Assembly: GCF_000382285.1 (NCBI RefSeq)
Contig: NZ_KB907925.1
Coordinates: forward strand, 62,001 to 126,000
Direction of reading: 5' to 3'
Origin: Solimonas variicoloris DSM 15731
GTDB lineage: Bacteria > Pseudomonadota > Gammaproteobacteria > Nevskiales > Nevskiaceae
Length of the DNA: 64,000 nt
Part shown: positions 44,783 through 54,809 of the stretch, one piece after another
Layout: each line of letters begins with the position of its first letter
How positions within the stretch are numbered: the stretch's first letter is position 1
Position numbers and translations under genes: made by a program
The notes under the pieces: model-generated
Told to the model about the DNA's origin: nothing
What the model saw: only the letters and a program-made list of their open reading frames with translations
Database searches by the model: none

Positions 44783-45424
44783 CTAGGCCGGATCCCACTG
44801 CGTGAAGTTGGCCAGCAGGGTCATGCCGTAGTTCTGCGATTTTTCCGGGTGGAACTGGAAAGCCACGATATTGTCCCGGGCGATCGCCGAGGCGAACTCG
44901 TGGCCGTAGTCGGTGATGCCGAGCACGTGCTCCGGATTCGACGGCACGGCATGGTAGCTGTGCACGAAGTAGAACCAGGCGTTGTCCGGCACGCCCTGCC
45001 ACATCGGGTGCTGGCGCACCTGGCGCACGCGGTTCCAGCCCATGTGCGGCACTTTCAGGCGGTTCGGCGAACCGTCCTCCGGCGGGTCCGGGAAGCGCGA
45101 GACGCGGCCGGGGAACAGGCCGAGCGCCGGCACGCCGCCGTTCTCGTCGCTCCACTCCAGCATCACCTGCATGCCGAGGCAGATGCCGAGCATCGGCTTG
45201 CTGCGCGCCGCCTCGACCACGAGCTGGTTCAGCTCGAGGCGCTGCAGTTCCTTCATGCACTCGCGCACGCCGCCGACGCCGGGCAGCACGAGGCGGTCGC
45301 ACTTGAGCAATTCCTCGGGGTCGTAACTGATGACGACACGGCCGCTGCCGGCAACGCGCTCGAGCGCCTTGCCGAGCGAGTGCAGATTGCCCATGCCGTA
45401 GTCGATGATGCCGATCGCTGCCAT
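44783..45424 (-). CDS. hisH: Imidazole glycerol phosphate synthase, glutamine amidotransferase subunit
   Basis: A 213-residue class I glutaminase. Cys82 in LGICLGMQ and the His-x-Glu pair in VAFQFHPEKSQNYG form the triad; VLPGVGGVRECM is the oxyanion loop. It feeds ammonia to HisF. It lies 69 bases after hisB. Confidence 0.97.
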   Translation of the reverse strand: MAAIGIIDYGMGNLHSLGKALERVAGSGRVVISYDPEELLKCDRLVLPGVGGVRECMKELQRLELNQLVVEAARSKPMLGICLGMQVMLEWSDENGGVPALGLFPGRVSRFPDPPEDGSPNRLKVPHMGWNRVRQVRQHPMWQGVPDNAWFYFVHSYHAVPSNPEHVLGITDYGHEFASAIARDNIVAFQFHPEKSQNYGMTLLANFTQWDPA

Positions 45425-45493
45425 GTTGCGAAGATCCGGTGGCGCGGCGTCAGGCGGCGCGAACGCGCGCCAAAGACGAAAGAAGGGTCACGG

Positions 45494-46087
45494 CTACAGG
45501 CTGCCTTTGGTCGAGGGCATGACGTCGCCGAGGCGCTCGTCGCGGCTGGCGGCCGCGCGCAGCGCACGGCCGAAGGCCTTGAACACCGTCTCGATGATGT
45601 GATGTGCGTTGCGGCCACGCAGGCTGTCGATGTGCAGCGTGACCTTGGCGTGATTGACGAAGCCCTGGAAGAACTCGCGGAACAGATCGACGTCGAACTC
45701 GCCGATGCGCGCGCGCGGGAACTCGACGAAGTATTCGAGCCCCGGCCGGCCGGACAGGTCGACGACGACGCGCGACAGCGCTTCGTCGAGCGGCACATAG
45801 CTGTGGCCGTAGCGGACCAGGCCCTTCTTGTCGCCGAGTGCGCGATCGAAGGCCTGACCGAGCGTGATGCCGATGTCCTCGACCGTGTGGTGGTCGTCGA
45901 TGTCGCGATCGCCCTTGGCTTCGACGACCAGATCGATCAGGCCGTGGCGCGCCACCTGATCCAGCATGTGATCGAGGAACGGCACGCCGGTCGCGAAACG
46001 CGAGGCGCCGGTTCCGTCGAGGTTCAGCTCCACGCGGATCTGGGTCTCGCGGGTATTGCGTTCGATGCTGGCGGTGCGGGCAGCCAT
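45494..46087 (-). CDS. hisB: Imidazoleglycerol-phosphate dehydratase
   Basis: A 197-residue monofunctional HisB (no histidinol-phosphatase domain as in E. coli). The metal-binding [15 protein letters not shown]-like region ([13 protein letters not shown] near residues 63-75) and [16 protein letters not shown] are intact. It is first in the minus-strand his-tat unit, with a candidate promoter 28 bases upstream. Confidence 0.97.
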   Translation of the reverse strand: MAARTASIERNTRETQIRVELNLDGTGASRFATGVPFLDHMLDQVARHGLIDLVVEAKGDRDIDDHHTVEDIGITLGQAFDRALGDKKGLVRYGHSYVPLDEALSRVVVDLSGRPGLEYFVEFPRARIGEFDVDLFREFFQGFVNHAKVTLHIDSLRGRNAHHIIETVFKAFGRALRAAASRDERLGDVMPSTKGSL

Positions 46088-46115
46088 GTGGCTGAACTGG
46101 CAAAAATGGTCGCAA

Positions 46116-46144
46116 AGAATACTCCGGCGCTGGGTAAATTTGAA
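46116..46144 (-). promoter_or_regulatory. Candidate promoter of the hisB-led operon
   Basis: On the minus strand TTCAAA (46139-46144) is followed after exactly 17 bases by TATTCT (46116-46121), 4 of 6 matches each to -35 and -10 consensus. The stretch is clearly lower in G+C than its surroundings and ends 28 bases before the hisB start. Confidence 0.5.
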
Positions 46145-46323
46145 TCAGCGGCACGGCCGCCGGCGGGCGCCGCCGGCGCGATCTCGGCGCACCGGCCCGC
46201 GGCGCGCGAAACCACCGCCCCGGGCGCCGTCGCGCCGGTCCGTGGCGCGCTGTCGCGTCCGCGGCCCGGCATCCCGGGAGCGGGGCGCTCGCCGCGGGCG
46301 CCGGCTTGGCCGACAATGCGCCC

Positions 46324-47310
46324 ATGCCGCTGCCTCTTTCGATCCTCGATCTGGCGCCGGTCGTCGACGGCACACCCGCCGCCGTCTCGATCCGCCGCAC
46401 CGTCGACCTCGCCCGGCTCGCCGAGCGCCTGGGCTTCCGGCGCCTGTGGTACGCCGAGCATCACGCGATGCCGAGCGTCGCCAGTTCGGCGCCGGAGCTG
46501 CTGATCGCGCATAGCGCCGCCGCCACCACCACGCTGCGCCTCGGCTCCGGCGGCATCATGCTGCCGAACCATGCGCCGCTGCGCGTCGCCGAGATGTTCC
46601 AGACGCTCGAAGCGCTCTATCCGGGCCGCATCGATCTCGGCCTCGGCCGCGCGCCCGGCGGCGTCCCCGGCGTGACGCGCGCGCTGCGCGCCGGGCGCGG
46701 CGAGCTGTTCCCGCAGATGTTCGACGAGCTGATGGCGCGCTCGCGCGGCGGCACGGCCGGCGATCCGGATGGGGTGCATGCCGAGCCGGGCGGCGTCGCG
46801 CTGCCGCCGGTGTGGCTGCTCGGTTCGAGCGGCGCGAGCGCGCGCATGGCCGGCGAGGCCGGTTCAGGCTACGGCTTCGCCGCGCATTTCTCGCCGGCGC
46901 CGGCGGCGCCGGCGATGCTCGCCTACCGCGAAGCCTTCCGTCCGTCGGAGCACTTCAAGACGCCACACGCGATCCTCGGCGTCGCCGTGGTCTGCGCCGA
47001 CAGCGAGGATCTCGCCCGCGAGCGCGCGTCGACGATGGAACTGGCCTGGCTGCGCATCCAGAGCGGCCGGTTCCTGCCGCTGCCGAGCCCGGCCGAGGCG
47101 CTCACCTACCCATACAACGCATACGAACAGGCGGCACTGCGCGAATGGCGCGCGCGCACGGTCGTCGGCACGCCGGCACAGGTGCGCGAGCGCCTGCTGG
47201 CGCTGGCCGGCGAAACGCGCGCCGACGAGATCATGATCGTCTGCAATCTCCACAATCACGCCGCGCGGCTGCGCTCGCACGAACTCGTCGCCGAGGCGAT
47301 GGCGCGCTGA
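46324..47310 (+). CDS. LLM-class flavin-dependent oxidoreductase
   Basis: A 328-residue luciferase-like monooxygenase of the MsnO8/unclassified F420/FMN group. LSILDLAPVVDG (near residues 5-16), WYAEHHAMPSVASSAPELL, GSGGIMLPNHAPLRVAE and LYPGRIDLGLGRAPG are diagnostic. It uses FMN; the substrate is unknown. Start ATG 46324, with the upstream TTG frame rejected. Divergent from hisB. Confidence 0.92.
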   Translation: MPLPLSILDLAPVVDGTPAAVSIRRTVDLARLAERLGFRRLWYAEHHAMPSVASSAPELLIAHSAAATTTLRLGSGGIMLPNHAPLRVAEMFQTLEALYPGRIDLGLGRAPGGVPGVTRALRAGRGELFPQMFDELMARSRGGTAGDPDGVHAEPGGVALPPVWLLGSSGASARMAGEAGSGYGFAAHFSPAPAAPAMLAYREAFRPSEHFKTPHAILGVAVVCADSEDLARERASTMELAWLRIQSGRFLPLPSPAEALTYPYNAYEQAALREWRARTVVGTPAQVRERLLALAGETRADEIMIVCNLHNHAARLRSHELVAEAMAR

Positions 47311-47698
47311 AGCGCCGCCCGCGCGCTGCCCGCGCGCAGCGGCGCCCGTCTTGCGCTGCGCGGTCTTGGCCATGCGTTGCACCGGCATCGCCAGACGCTG
47401 CGACGCCGGCTTCGCGTGCTGCGCGGCCTTTCGCGGCGGCGCCCATCCCGCGGATGACTTGCGGACGGAGGCGCCGCCGCGTCCCGTCCGTCGCCTTCTT
47501 CCTGTGCGGCCCGATGGATCGTCGCTGCAATCGGGCCGGCGTCTGCTGCTGCCAGCTCCGTGCGCGAAGGGCGACGAAGCGCTGCACGCCCGTCCGGCCG
47601 CCGCAGCGCGCGACTACAATCGCCGCGGCTGCGGGGCACCGACGCGGGACACGACGCCGGCGCGCAGCCCAGAACCACATCTTTTCCGAGGAGAATCC
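47311..47698. other. Spacer upstream of the old-yellow-enzyme-like gene
   Basis: These 388 bases have no gene I can support. On the minus strand there is an open frame rich in Lys, Arg and Ala (47.3-47.5 kb), but it has no stop before the antisense of the LLM gene, and no ribosome site. TACAAT at 47615-47620 is a plausible -10 for the downstream gene, 79 bases before its GTG start. The G+C-rich remainder has several small hairpins without U-tracts. Confidence 0.4.
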
Positions 47699-49003
47699 GT
47701 GACCGACCTGCTCGCGCAGCCGCTGGCGCTGCCCTGCGGCGCCCGCCTGCCGAACCGCCTGTGCAAGGCGGCGATGACCGAAGGCCTCGCCGATCCGCAG
47801 CTGCGTCCGACCGAGCGCCACGTCGCGCTGTACCGGCGCTGGGCCGAGGGCGGCGCCGGCCTGCTGCTCACCGGCAACGTGCAGATCGACCGCCGCGTGC
47901 TCGAGCGCCCGGCCAATGTCGCGCTCGACCCGGCGCCGCCGGACGCCGAGACGCTGCGCCGCCTGCGCGCCTGGAGCCGCGCCGGCACCAGCGCCGGCAA
48001 CCACCTGTGGATGCAGATCTCGCACGCCGGCCGGCAGTCGCCGTGGTACGTGACGCGCGAGCCGCTGGCGCCGTCGCCGGTGCAGCTCAAGCTGCTCGCC
48101 AACTACGCCAAACCCCGCGCGCTGCGCGAGGAGGAGATCCTCGACTTCATCCAGCGTTACGCGCGCGTCGCCGCGACCGCGCGCGAGGCCGGTTTCACCG
48201 GCGTGCAGATCCACGCCGCGCACGGCTATCTGCTGAGCTCGTTCCTGTCGCCGGTGACGAACCGGCGCACGGATGCCTGGGGCGGTTCGCTCGAGAACCG
48301 CGCGCGCATGCTGATCGAGACAATCCGCGCGACGCGCAAGGCGGTCGGCGCCGACTTCCCGGTGTCGGTCAAACTCAACTCCGACGACTTCCGCAAGGGC
48401 GGCTTCACGCACGAGGAATGCCTGCAGGTGGTGCGCTGGCTCAACGACGAGCGCCTCGACCTGCTCGAACTGTCCGGCGGCACCTACGAACAGCCGCGTT
48501 TGCTCGGCTACGCCGGCAAGGACGCCGACGCCACGCCGCAACGCGCGAGCACGCGCCAGCGCGAGGCCTATTTCCTCGACTACGCCACTGATGTGCGCCG
48601 GATCGCGACCATGCCGCTGATGGTGACCGGCGGTTTTCGCACGCGCGCCGGCATCGAAGAAGCGCTGGGCGGCGGCGCAGTCGACGTCGTCGGCCTCGGC
48701 CGTCCGCTGTGCGGCGAGCCGGATCTGCCGAAGCGCCTGCTCGCGCGACAGATCGACGCGCTGCCGCGCTACGAGAAGCGCATGCAGCTCGGCCCCGGCA
48801 TCCTCGGGCCGACGACCAAGGTCTTCCTGTTCCGCCTGATCAACGTCTTCGGCCAGCAGGGCTGGTATTACCTGCAGCTGTACCGGCTCGCCGACGGTCT
48901 CGGCCCGAATCTGAAGCTCGGCGTGTTCGGCGCGTTCTGGCGCTATCTCGCCGACGAGTATCGGCAGGCCTGGCGGATGCACCGCGCGCGGCGCCATTCC
49001 TAG
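47699..49003 (+). CDS. Old yellow enzyme-like NADH:flavin oxidoreductase
   Basis: A 434-residue OYE-family ene-reductase-like protein with FMN. LPNRLCKAAMTEGLAD (residues 18-33), MQISHAGRQSP, GVQIHAAHGYLLSSFLSP (catalytic His/His and loop) and PLMVTGGFRTR with GLGRPL are typical. The C-terminal 65 residues (WYYLQLYRLADGLGP onward) extend beyond the barrel, as in long fungal-type relatives. The start is GTG with GAGGAG upstream. The electron acceptor is unknown. Confidence 0.92.
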   Translation: MTDLLAQPLALPCGARLPNRLCKAAMTEGLADPQLRPTERHVALYRRWAEGGAGLLLTGNVQIDRRVLERPANVALDPAPPDAETLRRLRAWSRAGTSAGNHLWMQISHAGRQSPWYVTREPLAPSPVQLKLLANYAKPRALREEEILDFIQRYARVAATAREAGFTGVQIHAAHGYLLSSFLSPVTNRRTDAWGGSLENRARMLIETIRATRKAVGADFPVSVKLNSDDFRKGGFTHEECLQVVRWLNDERLDLLELSGGTYEQPRLLGYAGKDADATPQRASTRQREAYFLDYATDVRRIATMPLMVTGGFRTRAGIEEALGGGAVDVVGLGRPLCGEPDLPKRLLARQIDALPRYEKRMQLGPGILGPTTKVFLFRLINVFGQQGWYYLQLYRLADGLGPNLKLGVFGAFWRYLADEYRQAWRMHRARRHS

Positions 49004-49084
49004 CGCGTCGTCCGTCGGGCGGGTCGTCGTCACCATGACCCCGCCCGGCGGACCGTTGCCGTCGCAGCGGCGGCGCTGGCCTTT

Positions 49085-49471
49085 TTAGTTCAGCGCCGTC
49101 GGCACCGCGAGCCGGAACGGGCTGATGCGCGCGTCGAAGGTTTCGCGCGTGTCGGGCACCACCATGTTGAACTCGCCGTGCATGGTGCCGACCGGCGTCG
49201 TCAGCGGACAGCCGCTCGTGTACTGGAACTCCTCGCCCGGCGCGAGCACCGGCTGGTAGCCGACCACGCCGGGACCACGCACGTCCTCGACATGGCCCTC
49301 GCCGTCGGTGATGACCCAGTGCCGCGACAGCAGCTGCACGGTCTGCTCGCCTTCGTTGCGGATCGTGATGTGGTACGCGAACAGGTACTGGCTGCGGTCG
49401 GGGTCCGACTGCTCGGCGACGAAGCGCGGCTGCACGATGATGCGGATGCCTCGGGTCACGGTGTCCGACAT
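49085..49471 (-). CDS. apaG: ApaG protein
   Basis: A 128-residue fibronectin-III-like protein (ApaG/DUF525). YLFAYHITIRNEGEQTVQLL, HWVITDGEGHVEDVRGPGVVG and PVGTMHGEFNMV are the family marks. It is linked elsewhere to cobalt/magnesium resistance and lies often near ksgA/apaH, which are absent here. It lies 19 bases after sufT. Confidence 0.96.
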   Translation of the reverse strand: MSDTVTRGIRIIVQPRFVAEQSDPDRSQYLFAYHITIRNEGEQTVQLLSRHWVITDGEGHVEDVRGPGVVGYQPVLAPGEEFQYTSGCPLTTPVGTMHGEFNMVVPDTRETFDARISPFRLAVPTALN

Positions 49472-49490
49472 CGCCCTGCTCCTTTGCCGG

Positions 49491-50039
49491 TCAGTACATG
49501 CCGGTCGCGAGCCTGGCCGCTTCCGACATCATCGACTGGTTCCACGGCGGATCGAAGACCAGCTCGACGTCGGTCTCGGCGATCGTCGGGATCTGCTCGA
49601 TCTTGCTCTTGACGTCGGCGACCAGGATGTCGCCCATGCCGCAGCCCGGCGCGGTCAGCGTCATGCGCACGCGCGCGCGGCGGCGGCCGGGTTCGAGGGT
49701 CTCGACCTTGCACTCGTAGACCAGGCCCAGCTCGACGATATCGACCGGGATCTCGGGGTCGTAGCAGGTCTTCAGCTGCGCCCAGACCGCCTGCTCGATC
49801 TCCTCGTCGCTGGCGTCGGCGGCGATCTCCGGCGCGCGCACCACTTCCTGGCCGATGGCATCGGCGTCCTTGCCCTCGAGGCGGAACAGGTGCCCCTCGA
49901 CCTGCACGGTGAAGCTGCCGCCGAGCGCCTGCGTGATCTGCGCGCGCGCGCCCTCCGGCAGCTCGACCTTGGTCCCCTGCGGGATCAGGATGCCGATGAC
50001 GTCACGGGTCAGGGTGACGGGTTCGTGGAAGGCGCTCAT
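49491..50039 (-). CDS. sufT: Iron-sulfur assembly protein SufT (MIP18/DUF59)
   Basis: A 182-residue protein. The C-terminal MIP18 domain (about residues 78-178: VWAQLKTCYDPEIPVDIVEL, TLTAPGCGMGDILV, VFDPPWNQSMMSEAARL) contains the conserved Cys in GCGMG. The N-terminal region (VIGILIPQGTKVELPEGARA) fits the long SufT form. It works in Fe-S cluster maturation of proteins. It starts at ATG 50039. Confidence 0.93.
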   Translation of the reverse strand: MSAFHEPVTLTRDVIGILIPQGTKVELPEGARAQITQALGGSFTVQVEGHLFRLEGKDADAIGQEVVRAPEIAADASDEEIEQAVWAQLKTCYDPEIPVDIVELGLVYECKVETLEPGRRRARVRMTLTAPGCGMGDILVADVKSKIEQIPTIAETDVELVFDPPWNQSMMSEAARLATGMY

Positions 50040-50197
50040 GGATGGGTCAGGATCGCGCCCGGCGGCGCGACAAAAAACGGGATGGGCGATCTTAAACCAG
50101 CGCGCCGCGCGCTGCTGCCGGCGTGCGCCGCGTTCAGCTTCAGGCCGGCCGGCTCGCCTATGATCGGCGCGTTTGATCCCACCGCGAGACCCGAACA

Positions 50198-50926
50198 ATG
50201 AAGAAGATCGCCTGGTTGCTGCCTGCCCTGCTGTTCGCCAGCGCCGCCGCATCCGCGGCCGACGCCCCGCCGCCGCGCCTGGTCGCCGTCAGCGGCCAGG
50301 GCGAGGTCAGCGTCGCCCCCGACCGCGCGCGTCTGAGCCTGGCCGCCGACGCGCTGCATCCGGATCTGAAGACCGCCGAGTCGCAGGTCAACGCCACCGT
50401 CCGCGCCTATCTGGCCGAGGCCAAGGCGCTCGGCGCCAAGGACGAGCAGATCTCGACCGCCGGCATCAGCCTCAACCCGGAGTACGTCTGGGACGACAAG
50501 CTGCATCAGCAGAAGCTGGTCGGCTACCGCGCGCGGCGCACGATCGAGGTCGTCGTCACCGATCTCGACAAACTCGGCGACTACGTGCTGCGCGCGACCA
50601 AGGCCGGCGTCAACCACGTCAGCCCGCCGCAGCTCGAATCGAGCCGCAGCGACGAACTGCAGCGCCAGGCGCTCGCCAAGGCGGCACAGGACGCCCAGGC
50701 CCGCGCCAAGCTGCTCGCCGACACGCTCGGCGTGAAGCTCGGCAGCGTACGCAGCGTCCGCGCCAACGACGAGGTACGGCCGATGCCGGTGATGTACAAG
50801 GCGGAGATGCGCGTCGCCGCCGCGCCGATGGCCGACGCCAGCGGCAACGAGCAGATCGGCTTCGCCGGCGGCGAGATCAAGTACAGCGCCTCGGTGTCCG
50901 CCGAGTTCGACCTCGCCGAGCGCTGA
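50198..50926 (+). CDS. SIMPL-domain (DUF541) periplasmic protein
   Basis: A 242-residue secreted protein: signal peptide (MKKIAWLLPALLFASAAASA, cut near 20) and a SIMPL/DUF541 domain (VSGQGEVSVAPDRARLSLAA near 32-51, then VGYRARRTIEVVVTDLDKLG, SGNEQIGFAGGEIKYSASV at the end). Similar to YggE and related oxidative-stress proteins; biochemical role unknown. It diverges from sufT. Confidence 0.92.
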   Translation: MKKIAWLLPALLFASAAASAADAPPPRLVAVSGQGEVSVAPDRARLSLAADALHPDLKTAESQVNATVRAYLAEAKALGAKDEQISTAGISLNPEYVWDDKLHQQKLVGYRARRTIEVVVTDLDKLGDYVLRATKAGVNHVSPPQLESSRSDELQRQALAKAAQDAQARAKLLADTLGVKLGSVRSVRANDEVRPMPVMYKAEMRVAAAPMADASGNEQIGFAGGEIKYSASVSAEFDLAER

Positions 50927-51111
50927 GCCCGGCCGCGGGCCCGGATGCGCGCGGCGCGCGCGTCCGAGCCCGTTTTATTTGCTCCGATAAAATTACGAAA
51001 CCGCGCGTTCTCGCGCGGCCGGCACCGGCGCGGCCGAAGCCCCGGTGCGCGCGATCCCCTGCAATGCAATAATCCTGCGCTTTCCTCCCCGCGTTCGCTG
51101 AGGGGCCGAAA

Positions 51112-51642
51112 GTGGCCAGCCGCAAGAAAACCTCCCCGCCCGCCGCATCCCGCGCCGTCGTCGGCATCATCATGGGCTCCCGCTCCGACTGGGAGACGAT
51201 GGCGCATGCGGCGCAAACGCTCGAAGATCTCGGCGTGCCGTACGAGGCGCGCGTGGTCTCGGCGCATCGCACCCCCGACCTGCTGTTCGAATACGCCGAA
51301 CAAGCGAGCGGCCGCGGCCTGCGCGTGATCATCGCCGGCGCCGGCGGCGCCGCGCACCTGCCGGGCATGTGTGCCGCCAAGACCGCGCTGCCGGTGCTCG
51401 GCGTGCCGGTGCAGAGCAAGGCGCTCAACGGCCTCGACTCGCTGCTGTCGATCGTGCAGATGCCGGCCGGCATCCCGGTCGCGACGCTGGCGATCGGCAA
51501 GGCCGGCGCCACCAACGCCGCGCTGCTGGCGGCCGCGATCCTGGCCACCACCGACAAGCGCCTCGCGGCACGGCTCGACGCGTTCCGCAGCCGCCAGACC
51601 GCCAAAGTCCTCGACGACGAACCGCTGAAGCTGCCCGCATGA
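51112..51642 (+). CDS. purE: N5-carboxyaminoimidazole ribonucleotide mutase
   Basis: A 176-residue class I PurE; it converts N5-CAIR to CAIR in purine synthesis. [13 protein letters not shown] (catalytic Ser-Asp loop, near residues 18-30), SAHRTPD and [13 protein letters not shown] are intact. The start is GTG with GAGGGG upstream. The N-terminal tail of 16 residues is longer than usual. It overlaps purK as ATGA. TGCAATAAT before the start could be a -10. Confidence 0.96.
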   Translation: MASRKKTSPPAASRAVVGIIMGSRSDWETMAHAAQTLEDLGVPYEARVVSAHRTPDLLFEYAEQASGRGLRVIIAGAGGAAHLPGMCAAKTALPVLGVPVQSKALNGLDSLLSIVQMPAGIPVATLAIGKAGATNAALLAAAILATTDKRLAARLDAFRSRQTAKVLDDEPLKLPA

Positions 51643-52742
51643 AAATCGGCATCCTAGGGGCCGGCCAGCTCGGCCGGATGCTGGCCCTGGCGGGCTATCC
51701 GCTCGATTTCGACTTCGTGTTCCTCGATCCGGCGACCGAAGCCTGCGCCGCGCCGCTCGGCGCGCACATCCACGCCGACTACGTCGACGAAAAGGCGCTC
51801 GCCGATTTCTGCGGCGCCGTCGACCTCGCCACCTACGAGTTCGAGAACGTGCCGGCGAAGACCGCCGAGTACGTCGCCGCGCGCATTCCGCTGCTGCCGG
51901 CGCCGGTCGCGCTGACCGTCGGCCAGGACCGCCTGTCGGAGAAGTCGCTGTTCGACAAGCTCGGCATCCCGGTGCCGCGCTACATGCCGGTGGCGACGCG
52001 CGAAGCGCTCGACCTCGCGGTGCGCAACATCGGCCTGCCGGCGGTGCTGAAGACGCGCCGTCTCGGCTACGACGGCAAGGGTCAGGCGGTGCTGAGAAAG
52101 CCCGAGGATCTCGACACCGCCTGGGCCAAGCTCGGCGGCCAGCCGCTGATCCTCGAAGCCTTCGTGCCGTTCGAGCGCGAAGTCTCCTGCCTCGCAGTGC
52201 GCGGCCGCGACGGCGAGATGCGCTTCTACCCGGTCGTCGAGAACATGCATCGCGACGGCATCCTGCGCACGGCGACGCCGCGGGCCAACGATCCGCTGCA
52301 GCGCCACGCCGAGGACTACGCGCGCCGCGTCTGCGAGCACCTCGGCTACGTCGGCGTGCTCGCCTTCGAGTTCTTCGTCGCCGCCGGCCCGAACGGCGGC
52401 CAGCTGCTCGCCAACGAAATCGCGCCGCGCGTGCACAACTCCGGGCACTGGACGATCGAGGGCGCGGTCTGCTCGCAGTTCGAGAACCATCTGCGCGCGA
52501 TCGCCGGCCTGCCGCTCGGCTCGACCGCGCTGCGCGGCCCGAGCGTGATGGTGAACTTCATCGGCGACGCGCCGAAGAACGCCGCGCTGGCGGCGATTCC
52601 CGGCGTGCATATCCATCACTACGGCAAGACGCCGAAGCCGCAGCGCAAGGTCGGCCATGCGACGGTGACGGCGACCAGCGACACGGAACTCGCCGAGCGC
52701 CTCGCCGAGCTGCAGGCGCTGGTCGCCGCGATCGAGGGCTGA
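51639..52742 (+). CDS. purK: 5-(carboxyamino)imidazole ribonucleotide synthase
   Basis: A 367-residue ATP-grasp enzyme; it makes N5-CAIR from AIR, bicarbonate and [19 protein letters not shown] (residues 4-19), [12 protein letters not shown] and [28 protein letters not shown] (in pieces near 242-269) are typical. It is coupled to purE. Confidence 0.97.
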   Translation: MKIGILGAGQLGRMLALAGYPLDFDFVFLDPATEACAAPLGAHIHADYVDEKALADFCGAVDLATYEFENVPAKTAEYVAARIPLLPAPVALTVGQDRLSEKSLFDKLGIPVPRYMPVATREALDLAVRNIGLPAVLKTRRLGYDGKGQAVLRKPEDLDTAWAKLGGQPLILEAFVPFEREVSCLAVRGRDGEMRFYPVVENMHRDGILRTATPRANDPLQRHAEDYARRVCEHLGYVGVLAFEFFVAAGPNGGQLLANEIAPRVHNSGHWTIEGAVCSQFENHLRAIAGLPLGSTALRGPSVMVNFIGDAPKNAALAAIPGVHIHHYGKTPKPQRKVGHATVTATSDTELAERLAELQALVAAIEG

Positions 52743-52760
52743 AGCGGCGCGAAGCCGCGC

Positions 52761-53699
52761 TCACTCGCTGAACGGACGCCGCTCGCCGGCATAGGCGATC
52801 GACACGCAGCCGGCGCCGATGCTGACCGCCGAGGCCGCCGACATCATGCTCTCGAGCAGCTCGACGCCGTGCCGCGCCGCGGTTTCGCGCAGCGCGTCGT
52901 AGCCCGGCAGGCGCTGCAGCTCGGCGAGCTCGCCGCCGTAGCTGAGGACCACATGCGGCACGTACAGCGCGCCCTGCTCGATCTGCCGCGCCACCTGCGC
53001 GAACACGGCAGCGACCGCGCGCTCGTAGCCGCGCACGCGCGCCACCGGCTCGGTCTCGCCGCGGTAGGCGAGGATCACCGGCCGCAGGTCGAGCGCGGTG
53101 CCGATCGCATAACTGAGCCAGTCGACGCCGCGCTCGCCCTTCTTCTGCGCGCGGTGGTGCACGTAGTACAGATCGCCCGGCACGAGGTAGGTACAGACGT
53201 GGTCGCGCAGCGCGTCGAGATGGCGACGCAGCTCGAACGGCGTGATGCCGTCGCGCACGCGCTTGGCGGCTTCCGCGACCAGTACGCCGATGCCGGCCAG
53301 CACCGTGCGCGAATCGAGCACGCGCAGCACGAACGGGCCGCGCGCCGTCGGCTCCGACTGCGCGTCGGCGAGAATCGAGAACGAAGCCTTGGCGGCGCTC
53401 TCGAAGGTGCTGGCACGCGTCGCGTTGACGGTAATGCAGAACGCGTAGTCGCAGAACGGCACGATGCGCCGGCGCAGCAGCTCCCGCGTCTGCTCGACGC
53501 TGTAGGCGATGGTATCGGCATCGAAGTCGCGTTGTGCCAGCTGGCGCGCGTAGAAGCGCCGCGTCGCGCGCGGATCGCGGACGTCGTCGAACTGCTCGTC
53601 GCCGAGCTGGATCGTCACCGGCAGGATGCCGATGTCGTGCGACTTGATGAACTCCGACGGCAGATCGCAGGTGGCGTCGGCGACCACGCCGATGCGCAT
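52761..53699 (-). CDS. DegV family fatty-acid-binding protein
   Basis: A 312-residue DegV protein. IGVVADATCDLPSEFIKSHD (residues 3-22) and VTIQLGDEQFDDV begin the first domain; CITVNATRASTFESA and LDSRTVLAGIGVLVAEAA line the lipid pocket. Fatty-acid binding is established for the family (FakB in Gram-positives); here no FakA adjoins. Convergent with purK. Confidence 0.9.
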   Translation of the reverse strand: MRIGVVADATCDLPSEFIKSHDIGILPVTIQLGDEQFDDVRDPRATRRFYARQLAQRDFDADTIAYSVEQTRELLRRRIVPFCDYAFCITVNATRASTFESAAKASFSILADAQSEPTARGPFVLRVLDSRTVLAGIGVLVAEAAKRVRDGITPFELRRHLDALRDHVCTYLVPGDLYYVHHRAQKKGERGVDWLSYAIGTALDLRPVILAYRGETEPVARVRGYERAVAAVFAQVARQIEQGALYVPHVVLSYGGELAELQRLPGYDALRETAARHGVELLESMMSAASAVSIGAGCVSIAYAGERRPFSE

Positions 53700-53822
53700 G
53701 GACGGCTCCGGACCGGAAAGGATCCGATTATGCGAGCCGGCGCCGCGCCATCGTCGGCCAGCTGACGAACGTGGCGATCCGACCGCCCGGCATCGCCGCC
53801 GGCGCCGGCGCGTAGAGAATCG

Positions 53823-54755
53823 TTACATCGCCGCCGGACGCGGCGCCTGCACGGCCGGACGGCCGCCAAGCAGGCGGTCGAGGCGGGCGTCCTTGCGCGT
53901 CCAGACGGTGTTGATCCAGCCCTGGAAGCGGGCACGGAATTCGGCGTCGTTTTCGTAGTCGCCGTGCATCAGCTCGGCCGGGATCGGCAGCACGTCGACA
54001 TGGATGTCCATCTGATCCTGCTCGCCGCAGCACCAGCTCCACAGCAGAGGCTTGCGGGTCGGCCGGTAGGCGATGGTGACGTCGATGACGCCGGCGAACT
54101 GCTCGCCCATCGCATTGAGCGTGAACGACATGCCACCGGCCTTCGGCCGCAGCAGATGGCGGTACGGCGAGCGCTTGGCGACGCGCTTGGCCTCGGTGAA
54201 GCGCGTGCCTTCGAGGAAATTGATGACCGTGACCGGCTCGCTGCGGTAAAGCTCGCAGGCGCGGCGCGTCGCTTCGAGATCCTTGCCCTTCAGCTCCGGC
54301 TGCGCGGCGAGCTGGGCCGGGCTGTAGCGGCGCATGAACGGAAAATCCATCGCCCAGCAGGCCAGGCCGATGACCGGCACATACAGCAGTTCGTGCTTGA
54401 GGAAGAAGCGCGGAAACGGCACGCGCCCGTGCAGGATGTCGAACAGCAGCAGGATGTCCGCCCACGACTGGTGGTTGGCGATCAGCAGGTAGTTGGCGCG
54501 CGGATCGAGCGGCGTGCGCACGTCGACCTCCCACTGCACGGCGTGCAGCAGGCGCAGGATGATCTTGTTGTTCGACGCCCAGTTGGTCGCCACCCACACG
54601 CACCAGTGGCTGCAGGCGCGCTGCAGCGGGCGGTACGGCAGCAGCTTGAGGAGGATCGCCGGCAGCAGCAGCAGGAACGCGGCGACCGTCGTCAGCAGGA
54701 GCGCCACCGCGGTGATGCCGCCGACCACGCTGGGGGGAAAGATCACCGAAAGCAC
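53823..54755 (-). CDS. YihG/PlsC-like membrane acyltransferase
   Basis: A 310-residue acyltransferase with two N-terminal membrane helices (about residues 8-42), the NHQSWADILLLFD segment (HX4D motif near residues 93-98) and FLEGTRFT for the acceptor phosphate. It resembles E. coli YihG/LCLAT-type 1-acylglycerol-3-phosphate acyltransferases. It is unrelated to the APE acyltransferases in detail. It lies 54 bases after hemE. Confidence 0.9.
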   Translation of the reverse strand: MLSVIFPPSVVGGITAVALLLTTVAAFLLLLPAILLKLLPYRPLQRACSHWCVWVATNWASNNKIILRLLHAVQWEVDVRTPLDPRANYLLIANHQSWADILLLFDILHGRVPFPRFFLKHELLYVPVIGLACWAMDFPFMRRYSPAQLAAQPELKGKDLEATRRACELYRSEPVTVINFLEGTRFTEAKRVAKRSPYRHLLRPKAGGMSFTLNAMGEQFAGVIDVTIAYRPTRKPLLWSWCCGEQDQMDIHVDVLPIPAELMHGDYENDAEFRARFQGWINTVWTRKDARLDRLLGGRPAVQAPRPAAM

Positions 54756-54809
54756 GCGATACCTCCTCGGGAAAGCCCGGCGCCGGCACCCGCGCGCCGG
54801 CGCCGCACA

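Noticed and set aside
44678-46504. 608-codon plus-strand frame preceded by AAGGAG
   Set aside because: It is antisense to hisH and hisB, starts with TTG at poor spacing, and has no recognisable domain.
47256-47520. Basic Lys/Arg/Ala-rich frame on the minus strand, reminiscent of histone-like tails
   Set aside because: No ribosome site, no proper start, and it runs into the antisense of the LLM oxidoreductase gene.
50973-51018. Hairpin CCGCGCG-TTCT-CGCGCGG with an A/T-rich flank before purE
   Set aside because: As a terminator it would point to the minus strand, where no gene ends; no riboswitch consensus for purines is recognisable.
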